Assembly: GCA_020086605.1 (NCBI GenBank)
Contig: JACBWW010000084.1
Coordinates: 950,124 to 1,014,123 of the forward strand
Origin: Lanius collurio
Taxonomy: Eukaryota; Chordata; Aves; Passeriformes; Laniidae
Reading direction: 5' to 3'
Length of the DNA: 64,000 nucleotides
Shown: positions 21,071 through 32,484 of the stretch, in pieces
How the letters are laid out: every line of letters begins with the position of its first letter
Numbering within the stretch: position 1 is the first letter of the stretch
The notes under the pieces: model-generated
Told to the model about the DNA's origin: nothing
The model's database searches: none
Seen by the model: only the letters and a program-made list of their open reading frames with translations
Program-made: the position numbers and the translations under genes

Positions 21071-23700
21071 GTACCGGAGCCCCGCGGGCCAGGGAGCAGG
21101 ACCCACCCCAGGATGAGGTCCCTGGCTGCAGGTTCCCACCCCGAGTGGTTTGGGGAATCGCAAAGGGGGTCCCATGGACCGGGGTGGGTCTGCAGGGTGA
21201 TGTTCCCATGTCCCCCTGCACTGGCTGGGACCCCCCCCTCCCCCCCCCCCCCCCCCTTTGTGTCCCTGCAGAGGGACTTTCTAACATCCTCCCTCTGTCT
21301 GGGGTGGCCTGAGGGATACGAGGCCCTTTGCCATCCTGCATGTGAGATGGGGTGAGGATGGTGGCTGGCCCAGTCCCCTCAGGATGCCCCGTGTCCCAGC
21401 GCTGGCCAAGCGGGTGACAGGAGCCTTCTCTCCGCAGTGGTGCAGCTGGGCGCAGCTCCGGTGGGACAGACCGGGGAATCGCCGCTTCCCAGGAGTCGGA
21501 TGGAGATGGCCCTCGGCTCGGCAGGTGCTGGGGAGAACGGGATCCCTGCGGGCAAGTGAGGCCACCGCTGTGCAGCCCGGGGACGAGGACAGTGGCCCCG
21601 GGGAGGCCGGTGCTGGCGCTGGCTCCCCCCGTGCCGGAGCAGGGCAGAGGCACCGCAAGAGCTGGGCTGGCACAGCCACCTCCCCTTGGCACAGCGGGGC
21701 AAAGGACACAGGCAGCGCCGCCACATGGGGCTTCAGACAGGGCAGGAGGGGCCCCACCACCCTTCATTCAGCTGACATGTGCAGGACCTTGGTGCACTGG
21801 TGGGGACCCCAGGCCTCTCCTGCAGGACAGGGGATTGATGAGGCTGTGCCCGAAGGATCCGTGCCACAGGGATCTCTGCCTGTGTGACAGTGACACTGGG
21901 ACAGATGGATGTGGCTGCGTCCCAATTTTTAAAAGGGGCTGGAGAGCTGCTGCTGCAGCAGGGATCCCTCAGCAGGGCACTGAACCGATGTCTCACCCTG
22001 GGATGTCCTTGGGCTGTTGGGAAATGCTGGGGACCCCAATTCCCTGTACTAAAAGTGTCCCAAAACAGGACTTTCTGCTTCTTACCCTGGTGTTGCTTTG
22101 ATTTGTGGGATCCCACAGGGCACGGGAGAGCACAATTCCTGCACAGAGCTTTGCCAGCATTCCCCAGTCGGGCTCCAATGCCCCCCACTGGCACCCCGAG
22201 ACTCCCTGGTCAGCAATCTCGCTGCGCCTCTGTCCCCAGGGATTCCCACGGTGTGCTGGTGACGCGGGAGCAGCGCTGTGGCTTTGGGAGGGATGGCCCT
22301 GCCCCGACAGGCAGCGCAGACAGCAGCGCCTGGAGCCACCAGCGCGCTCCGCAAGCCGGAGCCTGAGCCCAGCCGGGGCCGGAGGCGCTGCGGATCCTCA
22401 CGGAGATTTCCCGGCCGCGTGGGAATCACGGAGCGCGGTGTCCTGATGTCTCGGACCGCGGCAGCTGGCCCCAGCCTGCGCCCAACCCCGAACCCCACGG
22501 GGCCCACGGGGTCCCGTCCTCATGCCAGGGCAGTGCCAGGTGGCTTTGGGGACGGTGGCATGGCCAGAGATGGCCAGAGCCTGCTCACCTGCAGGGCCAG
22601 GCTCGTGCTGGCTCTGCTGAAACAGGCACTGTGGGGGGTCCACCCAGGGAAGGCTCCTTGGGCAGCTGGTCTGCAGAGCTGCATTTACTGAGACCCCCCG
22701 GCTGGGAGTGGGGGGCCAGGCTGGGGGGTGCAGAAACAGCTGGACCCAAACCCTGCACAGACGGAGCTCTGCACCATCCCAGTGCCATGACGGGGACATG
22801 GGGGACTCCAGGGATGGGGGGACCCTCCACAGGACATGCTTCAGGTGTGGTGCCCTGTATGGACAAGCCCCAGACCAGGTCCCTGCTCACATTTCAGGAG
22901 GCAGTGGGGAGGTCAGGGGGGTACTGGTGCTTACACAGCATTTCCAGAGCAAGGGTCACTGTCCTGGGGTCTCCCCTAAATCCCCAGCTCCCAGAGTCAG
23001 CAGATTCAGTGAGGCTCAATCAAAGCCCTGTGAACATCCCAAGCCTGTGCCATGGTGGGTGCCAGGGTGGAGAGCACCCAGTGCAAGGGTGTTCCCAAAG
23101 TTTTATCCAGTGTGACTCCTTTTTTTCAGTTTTTCCGCTCTCTTTTTCCCTGTAAATATTTTCTGTTTTCCAACTGCCAGCAAGGAACTGGCAGAGAAAA
23201 TGATCAAGGGCTGTGTAAGCACCAGCCCTGGCTGTGGCACATCCCTGGGAACTGATGACGAAGCAGCAGAGAAGCCACAGTACCTGAGAGCTGAGGGGAA
23301 TTCAGGCAGTCAGTGGAGGGAGAGCACAATAAGAGAACACAAATCCCGTGTCAGGGTTTCAGCTCCAGGCCCAGGGAAGGTCAAGCTTTTCCATCCTCAT
23401 CCCAAGCCCCTCATTCAGACCAACACACATCCAGGGTCCTTGCCTGGACCCCAAATCCCCCCGAGACTTTAGAGCTCCCCAAGCCTCCTGGTTTGTGATT
23501 TCCTTCTGAGCAGACACCCACATCTGCCTGATCCACCCTCAGTGGGTGGATTCCCAGCCTGACCCTGGAGCAGGGGCTGGGGGTCTGAGCCAAGCCAGCA
23601 GCAGGGGGTGGGAGGTGTGGTGGCTTCATCTGCCCCTGGGAGGGCTGAATGTCCCGTGCAGAGGAAAAGTCACCCCGAGACTGAAAAACAAATAAACAGC
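21071..23700 (+). other. PHLDA3: PHLDA3 3' region, probable intron and 3' UTR
   Basis: It contains the poly-C tract (21231-21256), a usable acceptor at 21438 and the alternative coding tail. A T-rich stretch near 23118-23165 follows, and the first AATAAA on this strand is at 23691. Where the transcript ends cannot be decided from sequence alone. No other gene is seen. Confidence 0.4.
21231..21256. repeat. Poly-C tract
   Basis: Twenty-five C residues interrupted by one T at 21239. It falls in the PHLDA3 read-through frame, where it codes a proline run. Confidence 0.95.
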
Positions 23701-26700
23701 CAAGAGACCTGGCCAGGGAGTGGAGTAGAGCCAGAGCCCAAGGCTGGAGCATCCCCCAGCACCAGGGACGTGGTGCCAGCACACTCCCAGGCAGCCTGGA
23801 AAGCAGGAGAGGACCCACAGGAAGCATTCCCAATGCCCGCAGAGGTGGGGAAACTGAGGCACGACAGGGGGATGGGGGTGGGTTTGTGGGTTTGTGAGGA
23901 GTGGCTGGCCAGACCCCCCTGGGCCCCCCAGGGAGAGCCCCAGAGAGGAGAGAGGTGCCCCGGAGCACCCCGAATTCAAAGGCAGGAGCCTGAAAATCTG
24001 GCTCTGCTGCTCCCAGCCCATGGTGCCCTCACTCCATCAGCCCTCCCCACACTTCTCTGAGGGTACCCCGATGCTGAGGCTGCTCTGGGGGGCTGCCCTG
24101 TGTCCCCTACCCTGGGCAGGAGCTCTGCCAGCACCCACAGGGACTGGCATCCTCCCTGCAGCACCACCAGGGTGCAGTGGGTGCAGGGGACAGGAGTTTT
24201 TTCCACCTGATGACATCCCAGGTCTGGCTTTGGGATCACTTTGGGGCTGACTGGACACCCTGAGTGTCAGGGCAGTGGGGTCACAGTGCTGACACAGGGA
24301 GGTGCAGCCTGATGGTGCCCATGCGTTTGTCAGCTGGGACCATGTATGGGGCACTCCACATCCAAGTGCCCTGCAGAGAGCCTGGCACTGCCTCACTTCT
24401 CCTGGGATCATCCCTGAGCTTGTGGGTGGTTTCTCTTTGGATAAAAATGAATGAAAAAAAATCCCATCTCTAGCAAGGAGTATTCTGCTTTTTGGCTTTA
24501 GGGCAACTGTCCAACTTCCTCCAGATGCTCCTAAAATTATTTAATTGTTGACCATCCTTAATTACAATTCCTAAATCACTGAATTTCGGTTTGAGACCCA
24601 ACACTTGCCCAGAACTCTGCTATGTCTGTGTGTCCACGCTCCAGGGGAGCAGAGGCTGATATGTCCCCCCCACTGCTGTGGGGAGCTTGGCCATCTCCAA
24701 TGAATCCTCTTGCACTGGGGTGTAGGAAGAAATAACTGTCATGGTACCACAGATCTTGGGATGCTGAGGGCTTGCACATTAATTCCCCAGCCACAAGGTT
24801 CTGCTGGAGTGTCTTGGGCTGGGTGTCCTGGGGGGTTGAGGACTGTGGCTGAGACATTCCCCAGCAGTGGAGCTGAGGCTGTGGGAGCACATTGAAGGAA
24901 GAAACAAAGCCAGGGCCCAGACACTGGTGGAGCTGCAGAGGGAACAACCAGTACATCCCAGCACCTGTCTGTCCCCGACTGTCCCTGAAAAGGAGCCACG
25001 AGGCTGCTCTGGGGGTGGGGGTGGCCCAGGCCTACCAAAAGTGGATACTGAGATGTGTCTCAGAGACAGATGGACAGGTCTGCAAATACCCTGAAAATGT
25101 CCAAAAAAGTCTGTCAGGGTCCCTGCTTGGGCCAGAAATTTTGGATTATTTGGAATAGTCTTTTTTTTGATGATATTTTGCCTTAGGCTGGAAACCAGCC
25201 TGGACTTTGTGATACTCAAACTGACGTCGCTGCTGAGCCACTGCTGCCACCAGCACAGAACAGCCCAAATCCCCCTCCTGGTGAGCAAAGCCCACAGGAT
25301 CAGCACTGGGAAGGTCTCATGTATCACTGACAAAGCTTAAAGTCTTCAGCGGGTGGCTCAGCTCCATTTCAATTATATCTTTCCACTGTCCCAAAGTAGG
25401 TAATTCCTCCTTATTTAACAAAGCCTTTTCCATGTGCCAGTGGCACGAGGCACAAGCCTGTGCTGTTCCTAAAGGGCATTGTGGCTTTTGGGGAGCCCTC
25501 CTCAGCTTTGGCACCTTCTGCAATTTGAAGCCTTCCCCAAATATTCAAGCAGAGAAAATCAAACTGTCCATGATATTTCTAGAAGTGGAAGGTGTTTCTT
25601 TATTCTGGGATAATTGTCCTGCTTTGGCATCCAGCCCCAGAGCTGTCTCCACATGGATTTGCTCTCTGTAGCCAGGTGGGGAGGGTGAGTCCATGCCCAT
25701 GGATGGACACAGTGGGCACAGTCCTGAGCTGCACCAGGCCCACGGGGGTGTCCAGAGCTCGGGGCTCCCAGAACAGGGGGCTGTGGCTGCAGGAGCAGAG
25801 CAAGGAGCAGCACATCCCAAAGGGATGAGAAGCCTCTGCCCTACCAGGCAGTGGCAAATGGGGATGTCCTGGTGGGGCTGATGCAATGGGGTGAAGATCA
25901 GTGGGGCAGATGAGCTGGGAGAGGTCTCTCAGCCCCATGGGACATATCTGAGATCTGGCCTGGGGCAATGCTGGTTCTCAGGCCAGGCTGTGATGATTAT
26001 CCAAATTCTGGCCCCCTTTCCATCTCAGGGCATCCCTCAGCTTTGGTGGGACTTGTTCACAGATGCAGCAGGGTGAGGAAATTCCCCCCAGGGCTGCAGA
26101 AGGCCTCGGCTCTTGGAGAAGCATCCTGGGAGCTTCCACTGCACTGTCCCCAATCCACAGAGCAGGTGGGACAGGTTGGAGTCCTCTGGCAGCTCAGGAG
26201 GGGTGAGAGCTACTGGATGGTCTGCAGGAGAAACACCCATGTGGGACCATTCCTCAGGACGAGTCCCATGGCCCTTCGTGACCTCATTGCCACCTGACCC
26301 TGCAGCCTTGCAATCACCTGGCTTAGGGGGTGACCTCGCTATCCCCTGATCTCTGAGCACACCCACAGAAGGAAAACCTTCTCCCATACCATGGTGAGTC
26401 TGTGGGGCATCATCTTTCCCAGTCCAGTGACAAACCCAGCACAGCTGGGGATCTCCTGTCACCCCCAGCAGTGGGTTCTGAGCATGGCAGTGGGGGGTGG
26501 ATGTGAGGGTGAGTCCCAAAGGACACCAGAGGTTCAGCTGTCATTTCTAAGTCTGTCCTGGATGCTCTGGGAGTTCTTGTCTTTGTGAATTCCATCAGGG
26601 TTGATGGAATGAGGTGCTTGGGAGAGGATGAGGACAGGATGAGTGGGAAAGTTCCAGAGGAGGGGAAGAGATCCCTCCAGCATTGCTTCAAGTCCATTTC

Positions 26701-27145
26701 TTCAGGGAGATTGGCTTCATGTGGGGCATCTGAACTGCTCACAGGGGTCAGGTACCTTGCATTTGGAGTCCCAAGCCCTTGAGGAACCAGGGACCATTGG
26801 GCAGCTGAGGCAGCCCCTGCCGTGGGGGTGGGGCTGATGCACCAACACCCTTCAGGGCCATGGAAGGTCCAGGGGGGGAAAATGCCCCTTCCATCTAAAC
26901 ACATGTGAGGTGGTCCACTTGTAAGAGACTGAACACAGGTGATCTGCAGATCACAAGGACATTCAGGGACAAGCAGCTGTCCCTGGGGACCTGGTCCTGG
27001 CTGGGTCTGACCTTCCCATACAGCTCTCTGGGAATTTTCTGTTGGCATCATGGTGGCAGCCCATGGGGAACCCTTCCCTTCAACCAGTGGCTGCCAGTAA
27101 CAGGGGGATATTTGATTTGTAGCAGCAGCAGCAGCACGTGGACAA
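23701..27145. other. PHLDA3-TNNI1 intergenic region
   Basis: No exon is recognised. An AT-rich patch lies at 24480-24600, and a perfect 16-bp palindrome GTGATCTGCAGATCAC at 26939-26954. The 264-aa minus-strand frame at 26410-27204 has no recognisable domain and runs into the SINE tail. Confidence 0.5.
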
Positions 27146-28690
27146 ATCACAGAATCACAGAATAGTCTGAGTTGGAAGGGACCAACCAGGATCATGGAGT
27201 CCAACCCTTAAGTGAATGGGTGCCAAACGCTGGGCACCCACAGAAGCCGTTTGCTCACCCTCTCTCACCCTCATCTCGGCTGAGGAGAGGGAAAAAAATT
27301 AACAAAGGGCTCATGAGTTGAGATGAGGACTGGGAGAAAACAGTCTAAGGGCAAAACAGCTTCAAATTTAAAGGTATAAAGTTAATTTATTATTAACAGA
27401 GTCAGAGGAGGATAACAAGAAGTAAAATAAGCCTTTAAAACACCTTTTTACCCCCCAGCCCCTCCCTCCTTCCCACCGACAGTGCAGGGAGACCGGGAGT
27501 GGGGGTTTGGTCAGATTGTCACTTGAGATCTTCTGTTCACTCAGGGAGAGGAGTCTTTCCTCTGCTGTGCCATGGGGTCCCTCCCACGGGAGACAGTTCT
27601 CTGTGAACTTCTCCAGCGTGACTCCAATCTCGTGAGCAGCAGTCCTGCCAACCTGCTGCAACGTGAGCCCCTCCCACGGGCAAACAGTCCTCCCAAAACT
27701 GCTGTGGGGTGGGTCACTAGTCTATGAGGTGCAGTCTTTTATGGATAGGCTGCTCCAGTTTGGAAGCAAGAGCCCTCTATCTCTGGAAACAGGGGCCCTC
27801 TCTCTCCATTTGGGTCTCCCACTGGATCACAGCTTTCTCTGGTCTCCACCTGCTCCGGTGTGAGCACTTCTCCCACGGGCTGTGGGTGGATCTCTGCATC
27901 CCTGTGGATCCCCAGGGGTTGAAGGGGCACAGCTGCTCCACCATGGTCCTCACCACGGCCCGCAGAGGAATCTTGGCTCCAGCACGTGGAGCACCTCCTC
28001 CCTCTCCTTCCCCACTGCCCTTGGTGCTGCCGTGTTGTTCTCCCTCACGTGTTCTCACTTCTCTGACTAGAAGAAAAACTCCTAGGTACTATTGCCAACA
28101 AATTCCACCAATTCAAAGATTCCTGCAGGATCCTGCAGCACTGGGAGGTTGATTCCATCTACGTTCTGTGCCAGGGAGTCGCTCTCCATGTTTCTGCTGC
28201 CATCCAGGTGGCCCCGCTGCCACAGCGTGGGCAGTGCCAGCCACGTGGCATTGGCCCCATGTAAGGCCTCTCCTCATGCAGGGTGCTGAGGAGAGGCCGC
28301 TGCCGCCCCTGCCCTTGTGCCCGTGGCACAGCTGGTGAGGGGTGGCCAGGCAGGCACAGCTCACCATGGGCTGCACCCAGATGGCAGCAGCGCCTCACAC
28401 CCCTGGAAAAAACTGCCCATACACTGTTCTGATTTTCTTCTTAAATATGTCATCCCAGAGGTGTTCCTAACCTCTCTAACTGGGCCAGCAGCATGTTCAT
28501 CTTCAGAGCCATCAGAGATGGGCTCTGCCGGACATGGTGGAAGCTTCCAGCAGCTTCTCACAGAAGCCACTTCTGTGGCTTTCCCCTGCTACCAAAAAAA
28601 CAGGCCATGCTAAATCAACACAATGGGGATCAAGCCCATGACCTGGGTGTTATCAGCACCCAGATCTGACCAACTGAGCCAATCTCAGAT
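27146..28690 (-). mobile_element. tRNA-Ile-derived SINE (TguSINE1-like), split by an LTR insertion
   Basis: On the minus strand a tRNA-like head (28690 down to about 28628) contains GGCTCAGTTGG (A box region), the anticodon arm GGTGCTGATAACACC with GAT anticodon, and GGGCTTGATCCCCA (B box region). The tail (27220 down to 27146) reads CATTCACTTAAGGGTTGGAC then TCCCTTCCAACTCAGACTAT, the CR1-like 3' end of this SINE class. Together they make about 140 bp of SINE interrupted by the 1.4-kb element at 27221-28622. The head has degenerate stems and no acceptor stem, so it is not a working tRNA gene. The family name is from memory. Confidence 0.7.
27221..28622 (-). mobile_element. Solo-LTR-like element with 5-bp target duplication
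   Basis: The element is 1,402 bp, begins TGTGTTGATT and ends TTTGGCA on the minus strand (TG...CA termini). It is flanked by direct repeats ATGGG at 27216-27220 and 28623-28627. An AATAAA on the minus strand (+ positions 27386-27391) lies about 170 bp from its 3' end, as expected at the R/U5 border of an LTR. Internal segments such as GAAGCTGCTGGAAGCTTCC are shared with an abundant bird LTR family, probably ERVL-like. No gag, pol or env frame is visible, which fits a solo LTR. It inserted into an older SINE. Confidence 0.7.
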
Positions 28691-28824
28691 ATATTTTTAT
28701 TATTTTGCTCTGAATTTGTCCTCAGCACTGCTCTCCCCTGTAGATTTCCAACCTGATCCTTCCCACCCCCAGCAGCTCAGTGATGGTATCCAAGGCCCAG
28801 GTGGTACCTGATAAAACAACCCCT

Positions 28825-28840
28825 CACCTGGAGGCAGCTG
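28825..28840. promoter_or_regulatory. TNNI1: Paired E-boxes upstream of TNNI1
   Basis: CACCTG (28825-28830) and CAGCTG (28835-28840) are one helical turn apart, about 0.4 kb upstream of the TNNI1 TATA box. Myogenic bHLH factors bind such sites, and an AT-rich MEF2-like stretch lies near 28689-28705. Candidate muscle enhancer; function inferred. Confidence 0.4.
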
Positions 28841-29238
28841 TCTGGGGTTTGTGAGCCAGGGATGGGGATGGGGACTCAGAACGTCCCCTCTGTGTCAGCT
28901 GGGGAGGAGGAATGGGAGACCTCGGTCCCCTCCAGTCCCTCAGTGCAGCCCCATGGCAGAGCCACGGCTTTGAAACCCATGGGAAAACCTCAGATCGAGG
29001 GGTCCCATTGCCCTATCCCTCTCCTGCCTTTTCCTCCTCCTCACTCTGGGTGCCAGCAGAGGATGAAACCTGAGACTGGAGCAAATGGCATCCGAAGCAG
29101 CCCCTGCCCCATCCCCGGAGCTGCGGGAATTCGGCGCCTTTGTCACGGGCTAATTTTGGCTCCTCTGTGCTCTGAAAACAATCCCAAGGCATCCGGGAGG
29201 AAAGATGCTGGAGGCCTGGCCCCGCGGGGGCTTTTCCT

Positions 29239-29286
29239 TATAAAGGTCTAACGGGGCTGGTTAAAGCCTCCTCCTCCTCCTCGGAG
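29239..29286 (+). promoter_or_regulatory. TNNI1: Probable TNNI1 core promoter and short exon 1
   Basis: TATAAA at 29239-29244 would place the start near 29268-29270, giving a very short non-coding exon ending CGGAG|GTGAGA at 29286/29287. A TATA-driven start suits a muscle structural gene, and the next + strand gene is TNNI1. The assignment and the exon end are inferred. Confidence 0.45.
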
Positions 29287-30261
29287 GTGAGAGCAGACCC
29301 CCTGTGCTGGCGTCTGCAGCCAGGGAAGGGTCCTTGCAGGGGTCCCAGGGCTGGGCTGGATGCAGGGGGCTTCTCCCCTGCCCACTGGGACTTGCTTGGT
29401 GCAATTCACAGAGAGGCACTGCCACTGTCACCGATCTCCCACCAGCTTGTGGGGATCCCCAGAGCTCCCAGTGGTGTCCAGGCAGGGGGAAGGAGCCGGG
29501 AAGGCTCTGCAGGATGGGGGCTGTCTGTGCTCCCCACCAGGGGAGCTGCCCCACTCCTGCAGCTGTGTGTCCCTCCCGGCCATAAAAGCCCCAGGATTAA
29601 CATGCCAGGCATTGTCCCTGCTGGGCCCCACGCTGGGAATTGTTTGCTCCTAAATTTGTCCCTAAAATATCCTGGGGAACAGGTGTTGCCTGCCCTGCAG
29701 TCCTTGCCATGGACACTGGGCAAGGGACTTTGTGGGGAGCAGCAGGGACAGGCAGCAGCTTTGTCACTGCTTTTTGGGAATTTCATGGGGAAATCCTCAG
29801 GGCCTGTGAGAGGCTGGGATGTGCTTGAGCATCCCAAGCTGTGCTGGGTGAGTGGGGCTGGTCCTTCTCCTTAAAGAGGGGACTGTCCCCTCCTTGGTCC
29901 CAACCCCACCTGGCATGAAGTGTGACCCTACATTTGCTGGTTTATGCCATCACCCCTCAGCACTGTGGCCTGGACATTCACTCTGGTGGCTCTGGTGGCT
30001 CTGGTGGCTCCCAGGAGGCCCCTTGGCCAGCACTGTGCTGTGTGTGCCCCATCGTGCAGGGGTCAGCACGGCAGCAGCTCCCAGGCTGTTTACACCCCCT
30101 CCCCTGCCTGTTGCAGCATCTCTGGAGCTCTGTCACACCAGGCAGGTGCAAGGCAGAGGTGCCAGGAGGATCTACCCCATCCCCACAGCATCACCAGCAC
30201 TGGTCAGCCTGAGCCTGTGTGTCCCCAACACCCCACGTGTGAGCAGGTGCTGTCTGAGCTG

Positions 30262-30600
30262 GGGGCATTCCAGGGCTCAAAGGGGCTCCAGGAGAGTGGG
30301 AGAGGGACAGGGGACAAGGGATGGAGGGACAGGACACAAGGAATGGCTTCCCACTGCCAGAGGGCAGGGATAGATGGATAGTGGGGAGAAATTCCTCCTT
30401 CTGAGGGTAGGGAGGCCCTGGCACAGGGTCCCAGAGAAGCTGTGGCTGCCCCTGGATCCCTGGCAGTGCCCAAGGCCAGGTTGGATGGGGTTTGGAGCAG
30501 CCTGGGCTAGTGGAAGGTGTCCCTGGCCATGGCAGGGGGTGGGCCTGGATGGGCTTTGAGTCCCCTTTCCACCCAAAACACTCCAGGATAATTCCCATGT
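30262..30600 (+). mobile_element. CR1 LINE 3' end, sense
   Basis: GGATAGTGGGGAGAAATTCC (30376), GAGGCCCTGGCACAGGGTCC (30411) and TGGCAGGGGGTGGGCCTGGA (30531) mark the CR1 3' end. It is the same subfamily as the antisense copy at 32485-32912, with which it forms a long inverted pair. Confidence 0.88.
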
Positions 30601-30828
30601 AAATAGCCCTGGAATTCTCCAGACCAAAGGGGGGTTATGGGTGCCCCGGGACAGAAGTGCAGTGACACACGGGTGACCTGTGTGTGTCCCTGTGTTCCAG
30701 GCGGTGCCCCAGGTGTGAGCAGCAGTCCCAGCACTCCCGGGGCTTGCAGCAGATGCCTGCAGAGGAGGGGATTTGTGCTATTTTTACCGACCACTTGCAG
30801 GCAGGGCTGGGATTCAATACCCCCCCTC

Positions 30829-30893
30829 AGCCAGAGCCCCGGCAGAGCGCGGCTGTCCCGAGGCCAGGCGTCACCTCCCTCCTGCACAGCCAG
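30829..30893 (+). other. TNNI1: Candidate TNNI1 5' UTR exon
   Basis: The stretch is bounded by an acceptor after a C-rich tract (CCCCCCCTCAG|CCAG) and a strong donor (GCCAG|GTAAGG at 30893/30894). It is CpG-containing and has no ATG. Troponin I genes have non-coding 5' exons, but this one rests on splice signals only. Confidence 0.4.
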
Positions 30894-32484
30894 GTAAGGC
30901 ACTGCCACTACCCCGTGTCCCCCTCCGGGTGTGCTGGGGCTGACATGGGCACGAGACCCCCGGCACTCGCACGTGACAGGGAGGAACCCCCAGCACGTGA
31001 ATTTGCCTGAATTTCTCCCCCTCTCTGAGGTGGATCAGACATTTCCTCTGCTCTTGGAGAGGTTATTGGTGAGGCTGCAATGGGGACAAAGACTTTGGAG
31101 CTGATATTTGCCTGGGTTTTTTCCAAAAAGTGGCAAACAGGACTGTTTGGAAAGCCCTTGCCTGAGTGTTCCAGCCTGGCTTGCTGGTGTGAGGTTCAGG
31201 GTGGGAGCAGAGCGTGGAGTAGCTGGGAGAGCGCCTGTGGTCTGTCTCCAGCCTCCTGGGATGGGGGAGGATGTCAGGATTTGCTGTATTTGGGCTTATG
31301 GGATTATTTCTTTTAAGGATTTCCATGATCCAGTGGTTCAATAAACTTTATAAGCTCTTCACAGCTGGGGCAGTGCAAATCGTGCAGAATGAGCTTGTTC
31401 AGATCCTCTTGCCCCCATCAGGGAGTGAAGTCTCTCGTGGCTGTTCCAGATCCAGCTGGAGTCCAAAAGTCCTGGCACTGGGGATTGCTGGGGATGTCTC
31501 ACTGGCACAGCCGAGTCCCTGCTGCTGTTTGGGAAGCCAATTTAGGACTATTTGGCCCTAAAACTTGACTGACCTTGGTAGAGGTTGTGAGCTCGAGGTG
31601 TGGTGTCAATCCCACCCCAAGGAATGCTGGGCTCTGTTCCAGCCACAGACAATGGAAACTCTGAGGGGCTGTGCCCAGCCCTAGCCAGCCCCAGGGAGAG
31701 AAGGGCTCCTCTGCCACCCCCAAAATAAACTGGGGGGCAGAAGCTGGGACCCAGCCTGTTCAAGGCACCAGTGCTGCCTGGTGTCCTCTGGGATGTTTGT
31801 CACAGCACCAAAAACCTCCACAAAGGCAGGAAACAGGATCTGATGTAGTTTGAGCACAAAGAAATTCCTGTTCTTGGGATCTTTCCTTGTGAATCCAGGG
31901 ATCTGGATTGGGAGGCTCTGTGGGAGATGATTCCTGCTGGGATTTTATGGCCTTTCCTCCCCCTTCCCCCAAACTCCACTGATTCAGGACATGTCTCTGG
32001 CTGAGCTGTGGGGGCATGGGCAGAGAACAGGGACAAGGGGACGGAGCCGGGAGGTGCCCTGAGATTTGCCTGGCACAGGCTCCATGCAAACCTGGGAGTA
32101 GCTGTTTGAGACCAGCTTTTCATTTCCCCCAGCAGAAATCTTTGGGGTCTAAAGCAGTTTCCAAATTTTGGGGGATGAAAAAGGATCAAGGCAAAAAATC
32201 CCAACTTGTCCATTTCACTCCTAAGGAAAAGGACTAAACTCACGCCTGGAAAATGCTGTTTGAGGAAAAATAATTTAAAAGGATTGGTATGTCCCCCACA
32301 TTTTTCGGCTGCTTGGGCTCACAGGCTGCTCAGCACAGGAGGGGTCAGAGCAGGGCCAGGGGAGCAGCATGGGATGGAGCAGCTGCCAGGGCTTGGGATC
32401 ACCAGGCAAATGTAAAATAGGAAACCCTGAGTGTTTCACCTGGAATGTGGCTGCTGAAGGAACCTGCTCAGCTGTGGGCTCTGA

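Noticed and set aside
22832..22841. p53 half-site GGACATGCTT downstream of PHLDA3
   Set aside because: It fits the 10-bp half-site, but no second half-site is adjacent. Similar halves occur by chance elsewhere (1696, 37685).
26410..27204. 264-aa open frame on the minus strand
   Set aside because: Its start lies inside the SINE tail and no domain or splice support is seen.
27221..28622. Provirus with coding genes
   Set aside because: The element is only 1.4 kb, has LTR-like ends and a poly(A) signal, and shows no gag, pol or env frame, so a solo LTR fits better.
28623..28690. Functional tRNA-Ile gene
   Set aside because: The acceptor stem is missing, the arms are degenerate and the CR1-like tail is found across the LTR insertion, so it is a SINE head.
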